Shown: positions 17,554 through 26,456, counted from the stretch's first letter. The stretch is DNA of 64,000 nucleotides from BD1-7 clade bacterium (GCA_902705865.1 CACSIO010000034.1:315287-379286), one strand, 5' to 3'. Program-made: numbers and translations. The notes: generated by a model not told the origin, from the letters alone.

Positions 17554-18317
17554 CAGCTAGACGCCTCGGCGGATTTCTCCAGATCTTGAACTTCACGGTC
17601 TGTCAGCTCTTGCCACTGTCCTTTGCGGAGTTTGGCTGGAATGAATATCGGGCCAAATCGAACGCGCTTGAGTCGCGATACAACAACTTCCTGAGATTCC
17701 CAAAGGCGACGAACTTCACGATTACGCCCTTCCATTACGCAAACGTAAAACCAACGATTGATGCTGTCTTCTTCGCCTCGAGCTTCAGCGATGTCAGTAA
17801 ACTTCGCAAGGCCGTCTTCAAGCATAACGCCCTTGCGCAGGCGTTCGAGCATTTCATTGTCAATGTTACCCATCACTCGAACCATGTATTCACGGTCGAT
17901 TCCGGCCGATGGGTGCATGAGTGTATTGGCGAGCTCACCGTCATTGGTGAACAACATCAATCCTGTGGTGTTGTAATCGAGTCGGCCAATAGATATCCAG
18001 CGCTCGCCTTTAATACGAGGCAAGTTATCGAAGACGGTTCGTCGACCTTCAGGGTCATTTCGTGAGCTGATCTGGCCTTCTGGCTTGTGGTAGGCAATAA
18101 CACGTCGTTTGAATTTGTCTTGGCTGGCGACACGAATGCGCTTACCGTCGACTTCGATACGGTCTGTTTCATTAACTCGCGCGCCAATTTGTGCCGTCTG
18201 GCCATTTACCTTTACACGACCGGCAATAATCCAGCGTTCAGCGTCTCGACGTGATGTGATACCGTTTCTGGCAATGACTTTCTGCAGTTTTTCGGTCGGC
18301 TGTTCAGGTGTGCTCAC
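17553..18317 (-). CDS. rluB: 23S rRNA pseudouridine synthase RluB
   Basis: 254 residues with a GTG start. An S4 RNA-binding domain (about 8-70; KLQKVIARNGITSRRDAERW) precedes the RsuA-type catalytic domain with GRLDYNTTGLMLFT (catalytic Asp). The segment ISSRNDPEGRRTVFDNLP is typical of the RluB group, and gene order after scpA-scpB agrees. It makes the helix-80/ peptidyl-transferase-region pseudouridine (2605 in E. coli numbering). It lies 39 bases after scpB and overlaps the winged-helix gene. Confidence 0.92.
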   Translation of the reverse strand: MSTPEQPTEKLQKVIARNGITSRRDAERWIIAGRVKVNGQTAQIGARVNETDRIEVDGKRIRVASQDKFKRRVIAYHKPEGQISSRNDPEGRRTVFDNLPRIKGERWISIGRLDYNTTGLMLFTNDGELANTLMHPSAGIDREYMVRVMGNIDNEMLERLRKGVMLEDGLAKFTDIAEARGEEDSINRWFYVCVMEGRNREVRRLWESQEVVVSRLKRVRFGPIFIPAKLRKGQWQELTDREVQDLEKSAEASS

Positions 18318-18356
18318 TCAGGAATCTCGTTTGTTAAGTCCGGTAGTCCAACGCTA

Positions 18357-19169
18357 TCAATCGTCGATGGATATATTTTCTTCTGCGGGCCGCGTATTGT
18401 CTATAAACTTGCCCTCAGTCTCAATCATTTCTTCAGAATCCTGCACATAGGCGCCATTTTTTTCGAATTGATCGTCGTACACTATACCCTCAGCATCTGA
18501 TTTTTCATCCGCTGGGTGTTCAATAGTTTCTTCGGGGGCGTCATCGGAATCTTCTGTCAGTTCGAGAATTCGCGGCTTGGCTGCGTCGAGTTCGTCTTGA
18601 CTGAATTCAAGGTCAAGTTCTTGATTCATAGACTCAAGATCGCGGATTTCGGATAGCGTTGGCAGATATTCAAGGCTTTCGAGGTTGAAATAGTCTAAAA
18701 ATTCTCGAGTTGTTGCGTACATTGCAGGTCGGCCAGGCACGTCTTTATGTCCAACGACTTTAATCCAGCTGCGCTCCATCATTGAGCGGATGATTTGACT
18801 GGAAACCGCAACCCCCCTGACCTCTTCGATTTCGCCCCGAGTAATCGGCTGGCGATAGGCTATGAGCGCAAGAGTTTCGAGTGTGGCGCGCGAGTACTTT
18901 TGTGGGCGCTCTTCCCATAATCGGCCGACCCAGTGCGTCAGGCTTTGTCGCACTTGAAAGCGCCAGCCCGATGCAACATGGGTTAGTTCAAACCCAGATT
19001 GCTGGTGTTGTTCTTGTATTCGGGTAATGGATTGCTGAATTTCGTTAAGCGTCGGAATTTCGCCGTCATCAAATAGCAGCTGCAATTGTTTTTCAGTTAA
19101 TGGGCGATCGCTCGCCATAATGGCGGCTTCTACGATCTGAACGAGCAATTCGGGAGATATTGTCGTCAT
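18357..19169 (-). CDS. scpB: SMC-ScpAB complex subunit ScpB
   Basis: 270 residues. Two winged-helix domains occupy the first 190 residues (LVQIVEAAIMASDRPLTEKQ; ALIAYRQPITRGEIEEVRGV; GRPAMYATTREFLDYF), the signature of ScpB. A long acidic tail follows (about 200-270). It dimerises and binds ScpA to close the SMC ring for chromosome organisation. Its ATG overlaps the scpA stop (TGATG), which supports fixed stoichiometry by coupled translation. Confidence 0.93.
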   Translation of the reverse strand: MTTISPELLVQIVEAAIMASDRPLTEKQLQLLFDDGEIPTLNEIQQSITRIQEQHQQSGFELTHVASGWRFQVRQSLTHWVGRLWEERPQKYSRATLETLALIAYRQPITRGEIEEVRGVAVSSQIIRSMMERSWIKVVGHKDVPGRPAMYATTREFLDYFNLESLEYLPTLSEIRDLESMNQELDLEFSQDELDAAKPRILELTEDSDDAPEETIEHPADEKSDAEGIVYDDQFEKNGAYVQDSEEMIETEGKFIDNTRPAEENISIDD

Positions 19170-20002
19170 CAGGCTCTCGCTTTAACGTGGATTGGCCCGC
19201 AAGGCTCAGTTTGTACAATGTCGATGAGCGATTCTTTGCTCAGTTCTAATATCGCAAGGAACGTGACAACAACGCCGAGCCGCCCCTCACCAGGCACAAA
19301 TAAAGCTACAAAGGGCATAAACTGCTGTCCTTGGAGTTTGTCGAGAACATCGGCCATACGTTCTCGTGTTGATAAAGCCTCAAACTCTATCTGGTGGCTT
19401 TCGTGAAGTTCGGCACGCTTAATAATGCCGCCAAAAGCAAGCAAAAGCTCCGTCAGGTCAATATCTGGGTGCGCTGGGCCGGATTCCATCTCGGGTGGCG
19501 CTGCTTTAATGACATGCAGCTCTCTACCGACCCGCGGCAGCTCGTCGATGTTTTCTGCGGCTTTTTTAAAGCGCTCGTATTGTTGCAAGCGACGAATCAG
19601 TGCTGCTCTTGGATCTTCGTCTTCACCTTCATCAATTTGTGTTCTGGGTAACAGCATGCGTGATTTGATTTCAGCTAGCATGGCGGCCATCACAAGGTAT
19701 TCGGCAGCGAGCTCGAAGTGCATCGCGTCCATCATTTCAACATAAGCGACATATTGAGAGGTGATCGAAAACACGTCGATTTCTAAGATGTCGATGTTCT
19801 GGCGCTTAATCAGATAAAGAAGGAGGTCGAGCGGGCCTTCAAATGTTTCGAGAAACACCTGCAGTGCCGACGGCGGTATGTAAAGATCCTTGGGCACATC
19901 TGTGAAGGGCTTGCCATCAACGATGGCAAGTGGCAGCTCTTCCTGATGCTGCACGACAGGTGCAATGGCAGTGCTGTTAATGTCATCTTGATCCGATGTC
20001 AC
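19169..20002 (-). CDS. scpA: SMC-ScpAB kleisin subunit ScpA
   Basis: 277 residues, GTG start. The kleisin signature FEGPLDLLLYLIKRQNIDI lies near residue 55, followed by YLVMAAMLAEIKSRMLLP, and the C-terminal winged helix ends with the usual VTFLAILELSKE. It bridges the SMC heads and recruits ScpB. It has an N-terminal extension of about 45 residues compared with short ScpA proteins. Gene order yciO-scpA-scpB-rluB is common in gammaproteobacteria with SMC-ScpAB (not MukBEF). Confidence 0.93.
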   Translation of the reverse strand: MTSDQDDINSTAIAPVVQHQEELPLAIVDGKPFTDVPKDLYIPPSALQVFLETFEGPLDLLLYLIKRQNIDILEIDVFSITSQYVAYVEMMDAMHFELAAEYLVMAAMLAEIKSRMLLPRTQIDEGEDEDPRAALIRRLQQYERFKKAAENIDELPRVGRELHVIKAAPPEMESGPAHPDIDLTELLLAFGGIIKRAELHESHQIEFEALSTRERMADVLDKLQGQQFMPFVALFVPGEGRLGVVVTFLAILELSKESLIDIVQTEPCGPIHVKARA

Positions 20003-20026
20003 GCTAATCGATTCCTTCGATCAATA

Positions 20027-20647
20027 TCATTCGAACGCTGTTGTGTCGCCGAGGCCACGACGCAATATTACAGGCTCTTCGTCAAATAACTCGATGACGC
20101 TGGTTGGCTCCATGCCGCAATAGCCGCCGTCAATAATCAAATCGACATCATTAGATAAAGAATCTTTGATGTCATATGGGTCTGTCATTGGGTGCTCATC
20201 GCCCGGCATGATCAATGAAACGCTCATCATGGGTTCACTGAGCGTTTCGAGTAACGACATCGCGATGGCGTTGTCTGGCACACGGATACCAATGGTTTTA
20301 CGCTTCGGGTGCATTAAGCGCTTCGGCACCTCTCCTGTGGCTTTTAAAATAAACGTAAATCCGCCAGGAGTATGGTGCTTGAGGAGTCTGTAAGCGGTGT
20401 TATCAACGCGGGCGTAGGTAGAGATCTCGGATAGGTCTTTGCATACCAGCGTAAAATTGTGTGAATCATCGAGTTTGCGAATTCGACGAATGCGTTCAAG
20501 TGCATTTTTTTCACCCAAAGCACACCCGAGCGCATAGCCAGAATCCGTCGGATAAACGATAACGCCGCCATTTTCGATAATGTCTGCTGCTTGACGAACG
20601 AGTCGCAGCTGCGGGGTTTCTGGGTGAATTTGAAAGAATAGGCCCAT
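20027..20647 (-). CDS. yciO: YciO, Sua5/TsaC-family protein
   Basis: 206 residues. It is a single YrdC-like domain: VIYPTDSGYALGC, the KDLSEISTYA region, and C-terminal EPVILRRGLGD. Family members TsaC/Sua5 make threonylcarbamoyl-AMP for tRNA t6A; the YciO branch is related but has weak or unclear activity. It is assigned as YciO rather than TsaC from its position next to rnm and scpA. It lies 24 bases before scpA and 54 bases after rnm. Confidence 0.85.
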   Translation of the reverse strand: MGLFFQIHPETPQLRLVRQAADIIENGGVIVYPTDSGYALGCALGEKNALERIRRIRKLDDSHNFTLVCKDLSEISTYARVDNTAYRLLKHHTPGGFTFILKATGEVPKRLMHPKRKTIGIRVPDNAIAMSLLETLSEPMMSVSLIMPGDEHPMTDPYDIKDSLSNDVDLIIDGGYCGMEPTSVIELFDEEPVILRRGLGDTTAFE

Positions 20648-20701
20648 CTTAACTCTTATATGTCAGTGAAATTTATATTAGCCAACCCGTGCTGCAATGT
20701 T

Positions 20702-21559
20702 TCAATCAATGTCGATTGCTGCGGTAAACGGCGTATTTTTAAATGCAGTCCAAACGGGCTTCATAGCTGAAGGTAGCGGTGAAACCTGGCCGAGTCGACA
20801 CCAAGCCCATTCTGGACTGTGGAAATCTGAACCCGCTGATGCCAGCAGTCCTAATTCGGTCGATAGCTCCTGCATACGTTTAAGCAGGTTTTTGTTTCCT
20901 TGCTGGTCGGATGCTTCAATGGCGCGTCCGCCTGTTTCGTGGAAATGTCTAATTAGGCGGTTTAATTTACTGAAGGTTAACTTATACCTTAGTGGGTGCG
21001 CCATAACGCTGACGCCGCCGGCTTCTTGAATCCAGTGATTCACGGTTTCTATCTCTGGCCAGAGAGACTTAACGTCGCCACATTTGCCATTTCCTAGCCA
21101 TTTATCAAATGCTTGTTTTGCATTTTTCACATAACCGGCTTCAACCAAAAATTGCGCAAAATGCGGACGGCCAACACGACCGGGGTCACTGCAATACTTT
21201 AATGCCCCTTCAAGAGCACCGGGCATACCAAGCTTCTCAAGCTTGGCAGCAATAGTTCGTGCGCGTTCAATACGTACGGCTTGCTGGTTTTCTATCGCTG
21301 TTCTGAGCTGTGCATTGTCAGGGTCAACGTCAAGCCCCACAATGTGTATATTGATCCCGTTCCATTGGCACGAGAACTCGATCCCGGGAATCAGCTTGAC
21401 ACTCGTCGGGTGCTCGCGCAGCTCAAGATATCCTGCTATTGTGTCGTGATCTGTCAGCGAAAGAAGATCAATGTTAGCGTCTTCAGCGGCTTGTAAAAGC
21501 TCGGCTGGCGACAAAGCCCCATCTGAGGCTTTTGAATGGCAGTGCAAATCAAAAATCAT
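20702..21559 (-). CDS. rnm: PHP-domain 5'-3' exoribonuclease RNase AM (YciV/TrpH)
   Basis: 285 residues from ATG 21559. PHP-domain metal motifs are clear: FDLHCHSKASDG at the N-terminus, LTDHDTIAG, a GIEFSCQW Glu, and C-terminal GSDFHSPEW. The E. coli orthologue (formerly YciV/TrpH) trims 5' ends of rRNA and degrades short RNA. It is the first gene of the leftward run and diverges from yciB with only 46 bases between starts. Confidence 0.88.
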   Translation of the reverse strand: MIFDLHCHSKASDGALSPAELLQAAEDANIDLLSLTDHDTIAGYLELREHPTSVKLIPGIEFSCQWNGINIHIVGLDVDPDNAQLRTAIENQQAVRIERARTIAAKLEKLGMPGALEGALKYCSDPGRVGRPHFAQFLVEAGYVKNAKQAFDKWLGNGKCGDVKSLWPEIETVNHWIQEAGGVSVMAHPLRYKLTFSKLNRLIRHFHETGGRAIEASDQQGNKNLLKRMQELSTELGLLASAGSDFHSPEWAWCRLGQVSPLPSAMKPVWTAFKNTPFTAAIDID

Positions 21560-21605
21560 ATCGGCTATTATATGCCGTAAAACAGGCATTTAAACAGATT
21601 TTTCC

Positions 21606-22193
21606 ATGCAGCAAATATTAGAGCTCCTCCCCATTGCACTTTTCTTCTGGGCATACTCGATGAGTGGGGAAACAATTAACGTTGTCGGATACACGTTAAC
21701 CTTCGATGGTATCTACACTGCAACCGCATTTTTAATGATTGCTTCGGTGCTTCATCTTGGCGGCACTTGGCTGTTTACGCGCAAAGTAGAGCGACGGTTG
21801 GCGCTTCTTGTGCTTGTTATTGTCGTTACAGGCGGGCTTACACTCGCACTGAGAGACAATATATTTATTCTCTGGAAGCCAACGTTATTCAATTGGGCTT
21901 TGGCAGCGGTCTTTGCAGGCTCTCACTTCGTTGGCTCCAAAAAACCGCTCATTGAACGGATGCTTGGCTCTCAGCTCCAGTTACCCCTTGCAATTTGGCA
22001 GCGGCTAAGCAAAATCTGGATCGGTTATTTTATTATGGTCGGCGCGATGAATCTTGTTGTTGCTTATCAATTCAGTGAAGCATTCTGGGTGAGTTATAAA
22101 CTGTATTCCGCGATCGGATTTACGCTATTGATTTCAATAGCGACTGCCGTCGTTGTTTCTCCTTACCTGAAAGAATCTGAAACAAGTAAGTAG
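21606..22193 (+). CDS. yciB: Inner membrane protein YciB (septation protein A)
   Basis: 195 residues, with five or six predicted membrane helices. Matches YciB/IspZ: LLPIALFFWAY start, ATAFLMIASVLHL, NIFILWKPTLFNW, and GAMNLVVAY..S..FWVSYKL. It affects envelope integrity and division in enterics. First of the rightward run yciB-yciI-SH3 protein-cyclophilin-pdxJ. Confidence 0.92.
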   Translation: MQQILELLPIALFFWAYSMSGETINVVGYTLTFDGIYTATAFLMIASVLHLGGTWLFTRKVERRLALLVLVIVVTGGLTLALRDNIFILWKPTLFNWALAAVFAGSHFVGSKKPLIERMLGSQLQLPLAIWQRLSKIWIGYFIMVGAMNLVVAYQFSEAFWVSYKLYSAIGFTLLISIATAVVVSPYLKESETSK

Positions 22194-22242
22194 CTAATCA
22201 CCAAACGGTTAAGACAGTTGTTGCTGTAATTAAGGACCCAAA

Positions 22243-22542
22243 ATGTTGTACGCAATAATAAGCCAGGATATAGAAAACAGCTTGCCAAAACGTAAGTTGG
22301 CACGGCCCGCACACCTTGCGAGGCTTGAGGCTTTAAAATCTGAAGGTCGATTGGTTCTGGCTGGCCCGCACCCTGCTGTTGATAGCGATGATCCGGGTGA
22401 TGCGGGGTTTACAGGCAGCCTTGTGGTTGCTGAGTTTAAATCAATTTCAGAAGCGCAAGCATGGGCTGATACAGATCCTTATTCTGATGCCGGCGTTTAT
22501 GCATCGGTTATCGTAAAACCGTTCAAGCATGTGTTGCCTTGA
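22243..22542 (+). CDS. yciI: YciI family protein
   Basis: 99 residues. It is a ferredoxin-like-fold YciI domain: starts MLYAIISQD, has [22 protein letters not shown] and the conserved [12 protein letters not shown]sp-Pro segment. No catalytic function is proven for the family. It lies 49 bases after yciB, the same pairing as in E. coli. Confidence 0.9.
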   Translation: MLYAIISQDIENSLPKRKLARPAHLARLEALKSEGRLVLAGPHPAVDSDDPGDAGFTGSLVVAEFKSISEAQAWADTDPYSDAGVYASVIVKPFKHVLP

Positions 22543-22588
22543 AAATTGTACGCAACTTTCCATTAACAAACCGAGCTGAGACTTCGAC

Positions 22589-23341
22589 GTGACTCGATTA
22601 GGAATGATTTTTCTTACTGCGCTGACGCTAGCCGCTCCTTTGGGGCTGTCTCAAGATAATCCGGCAGCTTCTGCGACTGCCAGCGCTGAGGCGCCAGCTG
22701 TTGCTGCAAGCTATGACACGAGCAAGGCCGGGCAGCGCGTATATATTCGCGACTATCTTTACGTGCCATTACGTAGTGGCGAATCTGCGAGGCATCGTAT
22801 CGTCAATAAGGGCCTGAAGAGCGGCACTGCGCTAACATTGGTGAAAACGAATGCGGGTAGCGGCTATTCTCTCGTGCGAACAAGCAGAAACGCCGAAGGC
22901 TGGATTCCAACGCAATATCTCGTTGATGCACCCACAGCAGGCATCGAGCTTGCTAAAGCTCGTGAAACCATCAAAAACCTAACGCAAAAGGCTGGTCCAT
23001 TAAGTGAGCAGCTGCTTGAGCAAAAACGGGATTCCGAAAGGCTAACGATAGAGCTACAAGGAATGCGCCAAGAAAACATCCGCCTTGATCGAGAGTTAAC
23101 GCGCGTTAAAGATCTTGCTGCTAACTCAATTGAGCTTGATGCTAACAATAAGCGCCTTATGCAAGCGAACGAGCAGCTGAAAAATACCCAAGACTCACTC
23201 GCGGCAGAAAAAGAGCGTCTGCAGTCGCAGTTAAAAAGCGATGATTTTATTAACGGCGCGTTAGTTTTGTTTGCAGGCATGATGCTTACGGTATTTATTC
23301 AGTACTTCGCTAACAGTAAAAAGAAATCTGACTGGCGCTAA
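22589..23341 (+). CDS. Membrane-anchored SH3-domain protein (YgiM-like)
   Basis: 250 residues from GTG 22589; ATG 22604 is an alternative that keeps most of the signal peptide. The order is: signal peptide (about 1-22), a low-complexity Ala segment, a bacterial SH3 domain (about 48-112; YIRDYLYVPLRSGES, EGWIPTQYL), a coiled coil of about 90 residues, then one C-terminal membrane helix (about 218-238) and a basic tail. That is the TIGR04211/YgiM layout: a periplasmic SH3 and coiled coil on an inner-membrane anchor. Function unknown, probably cell-wall related. Confidence 0.85.
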   Translation: MTRLGMIFLTALTLAAPLGLSQDNPAASATASAEAPAVAASYDTSKAGQRVYIRDYLYVPLRSGESARHRIVNKGLKSGTALTLVKTNAGSGYSLVRTSRNAEGWIPTQYLVDAPTAGIELAKARETIKNLTQKAGPLSEQLLEQKRDSERLTIELQGMRQENIRLDRELTRVKDLAANSIELDANNKRLMQANEQLKNTQDSLAAEKERLQSQLKSDDFINGALVLFAGMMLTVFIQYFANSKKKSDWR

Positions 23342-23435
23342 TGATGCGCCACTGAGGTGGGCGCCCGCCCTCCTCTCACTATTTGCCGCTTACTCAATTA
23401 AAATTCACAGATAATAAAAACGGTGTACTCCCAGC

Positions 23436-24056
23436 ATGGTTAATTCGCCAGCCTCTATTTTGCGACGTGTTGTATTTTTCTTTGGCCTAGCGCTATCCCT
23501 AAGCGCAAACGCGCAGCAAAAAGCTAACCCTCAGGTTGTCTTTGAGACATCAAAAGGCAGTTTTACAGTTGAGTTGTTCGCAGACAGTGCGCCAAGTACC
23601 GTCGCTAACTTCCTGCAGTATGCTGAAGACGATTTCTATCAGGGTACGATTTTTCATCGGGTGATTCCGGGTTTCGTTATTCAGGGCGGTGGTTTCACTC
23701 CAGAATTGGCGAAAAAGAAAACGCGCAAACCGATAAAAAATGAAGCTAATGAGGAAAATAAGAATTTAACCGGTACGATAGCGATGGCCAGAACGTCTGC
23801 ACCGGATACAGCCACGAGCCAGTTTTTTATCAACCTGACCGACAACCCAAGCTTAGACTATCGCTCGTTCAATAAGGGATATGCAGTATTTGGGGAAATT
23901 ATCGACGGCATGGGTGTTGTTGAGCAGATTTCATTGGTAGATACAGGTATGGTTGGGCGCCTTAAAGATGTTCCTGAGCAAACAATCGAGATTCGCAGTA
24001 TTAAACGTATCGATCTGGCTCCAGCGAGCCCAGAAAAGACTGAAGCTGAGGAGTGA
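23436..24056 (+). CDS. Peptidyl-prolyl cis-trans isomerase, cyclophilin type
   Basis: 206 residues. Signal peptide 1-26 (FFFGLALSLSANA), then one cyclophilin domain with IFHRVIPGFVIQGGGF and ATSQFFINLTDN, as in periplasmic PpiA. It helps fold proline-containing periplasmic proteins. The C-terminal 15 residues are acidic. It ends six bases before pdxJ, whose ribosome-binding site is its last two codons. Confidence 0.9.
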   Translation: MVNSPASILRRVVFFFGLALSLSANAQQKANPQVVFETSKGSFTVELFADSAPSTVANFLQYAEDDFYQGTIFHRVIPGFVIQGGGFTPELAKKKTRKPIKNEANEENKNLTGTIAMARTSAPDTATSQFFINLTDNPSLDYRSFNKGYAVFGEIIDGMGVVEQISLVDTGMVGRLKDVPEQTIEIRSIKRIDLAPASPEKTEAEE

Positions 24057-24062
24057 AAATTC

Positions 24063-24827
24063 ATGATTTCCCTTAGCGTCAACGTTAATAAAATCGCTTT
24101 GATAAGGAATTCACGGCCGGGGAATAATCCGGATTTGCTTGCCCATGTTCACCGCTGCATCGCTAGCGGCGTTCACGGCATTACGGTTCACCCTCGGCCA
24201 GATCAGAGGCATATTCGAGCTGAAGATTGCTATCAAATTAGCGAGGCTATCGACCTTGAATTCAATATCGAGGGGAACCCACTGGCAGGGGCCATGGCAT
24301 CTGGTCAGCCGGATGTTGGTGACTACCCAGGTTTCGTTAAGCTTATCGAGGATATTAAGCCTGCCCAGTGTACGCTCGTTCCTGACTCCAATGAGCAATT
24401 GACGTCAGATCATGGTTTCGACCTATCAGGCGATAACACTCAATTGAAGGAGCTTATATCGCACTTCAAGGCGCAAGGTAGCCGAGTTAGTTTATTTATG
24501 GATGCAGACGTGCGTCAGATTGAGCGCGCAGCCACGATTGGCGCTGATCGAGTGGAGTTTTATACCGGGCCGTATGCCGATGCATGCGTTCATAGCCCTG
24601 CTGCCGGTGCATCTGTATTTAATCAATACAAGAAGGCTGCAGAAGTTGCTATTGCCAATGGGCTTGAGGTTAATGCAGGGCATGATTTAAACCTTGATAA
24701 TCTTGGGCAATTTAAACACTTGCCTGGCTTGTTAGAGGTGTCAATCGGCCACGCAATTGTCGTTGATGCTCTTGAGTATGGGATTGATGAAACCCTGCGT
24801 AAATATCTAGATGTCATCGCGTTGTGA
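24063..24827 (+). CDS. pdxJ: Pyridoxine 5'-phosphate synthase PdxJ
   Basis: 254 residues, TIM barrel. It condenses 1-deoxyxylulose 5-phosphate with 3-amino-2-oxopropyl phosphate in vitamin B6 synthesis. The N-terminus reads LSVNVNKIALIRNSR and GITVHPRPDQRHI, instead of the LGVNIDHVATLRQAR and GITVHLREDRRHI seen in most gammaproteobacterial PdxJ. The first pattern is the one I associate with the Bacteroidetes-type branch. Conserved Glu and His of the active site are present. The ribosome-binding site GAGGAG lies in the end of the cyclophilin gene. Confidence 0.92.
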   Translation: MISLSVNVNKIALIRNSRPGNNPDLLAHVHRCIASGVHGITVHPRPDQRHIRAEDCYQISEAIDLEFNIEGNPLAGAMASGQPDVGDYPGFVKLIEDIKPAQCTLVPDSNEQLTSDHGFDLSGDNTQLKELISHFKAQGSRVSLFMDADVRQIERAATIGADRVEFYTGPYADACVHSPAAGASVFNQYKKAAEVAIANGLEVNAGHDLNLDNLGQFKHLPGLLEVSIGHAIVVDALEYGIDETLRKYLDVIAL

Positions 24828-24835
24828 TAAATAAC

Positions 24836-24876
24836 GCGCATAAAAAAGCCCGCATTTAGCGGGCTTTTTTATGCGC
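24836..24876. terminator. Bidirectional terminator after pdxJ
   Basis: An 18-bp perfect stem surrounds ATTTA; its core is GCCCGC (24848-24853) and GCGGGC (24859-24864) flanked by A6 and T6. It serves pdxJ and the convergent Spy-like gene. Confidence 0.92.
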
Positions 24877-24904
24877 AACAGTTTTGACGCTGACCTGCTC
24901 CACT

Positions 24905-25390
24905 TTAACGTGGGCCTCTAATTGTACGAGCATGCGGGCTGCGAGATTCATACATTGGCGCTGGCATAGTCATCATTTCAGCTTTCTTTTGCATAAACAT
25001 TTTTTGCTGATCAGATGTAAGCACAGCAAATACCTTTTTACGTGCATCAGCCATTTCTCGAACGCCTGCCTCAATTCGACTTGCTGCTTTTTTAGCAAGT
25101 TTTTCAGCGAGGGCGTCGTAGTTGCTGCTGTCAGGTTGTGTCGATATAAACTGATCTTTCAGGTGTTCAAAATCCGCATGCATATCTTTGTCGGCGCTGG
25201 CTGCATCCTCATAGATCTTCTTAATGCGAGCGACCTGGTCGTCGGTTAAGCTGAGCTCTTTCTTCATCATTGGTAGATGTTGATTGTTGATATGGCGATG
25301 AAATTCATTGGGGCCGGAGTATGCGGCTGAAGATAGCATTGCGAAGATTGCAACAACTGTCGTGATTATTGAAATTCGAATGGTTGGCAT
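24905..25390 (-). CDS. Spy/CpxP-like periplasmic protein (LTxxQ motifs)
   Basis: 161 residues from ATG 25390 (GGGAG upstream). Signal peptide about 1-26. The mature protein is helical and charged, with two LTxxQ-type motifs (LSLTDDQ near residue 45, VLTSDQQ near 125), as in the Spy/CpxP family of periplasmic chaperones induced by envelope stress or metals. The Met/His-rich C-terminus (KKAEMMTMPAPMYE) suggests metal contact. It stands alone downstream of tRNA-Ser. Confidence 0.8.
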   Translation of the reverse strand: MPTIRISIITTVVAIFAMLSSAAYSGPNEFHRHINNQHLPMMKKELSLTDDQVARIKKIYEDAASADKDMHADFEHLKDQFISTQPDSSNYDALAEKLAKKAASRIEAGVREMADARKKVFAVLTSDQQKMFMQKKAEMMTMPAPMYESRSPHARTIRGPR

Positions 25391-25495
25391 GATCAAACTC
25401 CCTTGTGTTTGCTGTGATACCACAAACATACTAGACGAGTTTTTATCTTAGAAAAGCCACGGGGGTTATCGATTGATATTGTGGCTTAGAAAAAT

Positions 25496-25583
25496 TGGCG
25501 GTGAGGGAGGGATTCGAACCCTCGATACGTTTCCGTATACACACTTTCCAGGCGTGCTCCTTCGGCCACTCGGACACCTCACC
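25496..25583 (-). tRNA. tRNA-Ser (GGA)
   Basis: 88 bases including an encoded CCA (complement of 25496-25498). The acceptor stem GGTGAGG (25577-25583) pairs with 25500-25506. The long variable arm of class II tRNAs is present. The T loop reads GGTTCGAATCC. The anticodon, complement of 25547-25549, is GGA, reading UCC/UCU serine codons. Confidence 0.95.
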
Positions 25584-25661
25584 GTGCTCTACAAGAGAGG
25601 CGCGTAATTTAATGAAATCATGCGCCTTTGGCAAGCAGAAAATCTAAAAAAACCAATAAAC

Positions 25662-26456
25662 TTAGGTTGTTAGCTTATCGTGGCTGCTATCAGATAAGCT
25701 GGTGATTATATTTTCGCCATTGGCCGGGTGAGTGAGCGATATTTTGGAGCAACATAAGATGTGGTTGATCGGCTCTGAAGTGTCGCCGGCACTCTGCATT
25801 CTCTCTGTTGCCCATTCCACCAAATCATCTTCATACCCTTGAGCATTTTCAGCCAGTACGCCCCGCACTGATTCTTGGTCGCGGATGCCGAGAGCAGATT
25901 CATCCATCAGCGTAATTCCCTCTAATGTGGTCAGCTCAGGTGCAAAAACACTAATATCTATTGCTATACCGCCCTGCTCTTCGAGTACCGCAAGCTTTGC
26001 TGCGATGTTTTTGGCATGTACCAACAGTATGAGCCCGCCAATTTCGGGCTGCATGGGGTATGCCCAATAGCAGTCTCTATCGGCAGGGGTATCCCTTCCT
26101 ATCGCACGTTCTAGGCTCAAATGGTCACAATAGAGGCTTTGCTCAGGCATTATGGATGCGGGCTTTTTCCAGATGCTGAAGGTGTCAAAGTCTTGAACAA
26201 GTTCCATTGGGAAAGGCTTTGTATTTACAAGCGCCTCATCATAGTAAATGTGAATCTCATCGCCTAACTTAACCTGTTCTTTGACGCGATGGACGCGCTC
26301 GGGCTCACCATCTTCTGGCATGCGCCAAACGCCGCCCACTTGAGCAACCTGCTTGATACAGGATTTGGAAAGCGGTGTTTCATCAGCGAGAAAATCGAGT
26401 ATGGAGATGCCAGCACGATCTGAGACAAAGCCGTTTGCGTATTGATTGTCAGTCAT
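25662..26456 (-). CDS. Degenerate RluA-type pseudouridine synthase (probable pseudoenzyme)
   Basis: 264 residues from ATG 26456, which overlaps the cysH stop (TGATG). The order matches S4-containing RluA enzymes: S4-like segment about 15-75, then a catalytic-domain start (DTFSIWKKPASIMPEQS, where active enzymes have a xxKPAGxxxHP motif). The position of the catalytic HRLDKDTSG is occupied by YPMQPEIGG, so the essential Asp is Gln136. The following GLILLVHAK keeps the fold pattern. A substitution of the catalytic residue in an intact reading frame suggests a repurposed protein. Its role, coupled to sulfate assimilation, is unknown. Confidence 0.7.
   Translation of the reverse strand: MTDNQYANGFVSDRAGISILDFLADETPLSKSCIKQVAQVGGVWRMPEDGEPERVHRVKEQVKLGDEIHIYYDEALVNTKPFPMELVQDFDTFSIWKKPASIMPEQSLYCDHLSLERAIGRDTPADRDCYWAYPMQPEIGGLILLVHAKNIAAKLAVLEEQGGIAIDISVFAPELTTLEGITLMDESALGIRDQESVRGVLAENAQGYEDDLVEWATERMQSAGDTSEPINHILCCSKISLTHPANGENIITSLSDSSHDKLTT

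Noticed and set aside
25443..25634. 63-residue open frame on the minus strand across tRNA-Ser
   Set aside because: It is the translated tRNA gene (typical VSEWPKEHAWKV sequence), a known artefact.
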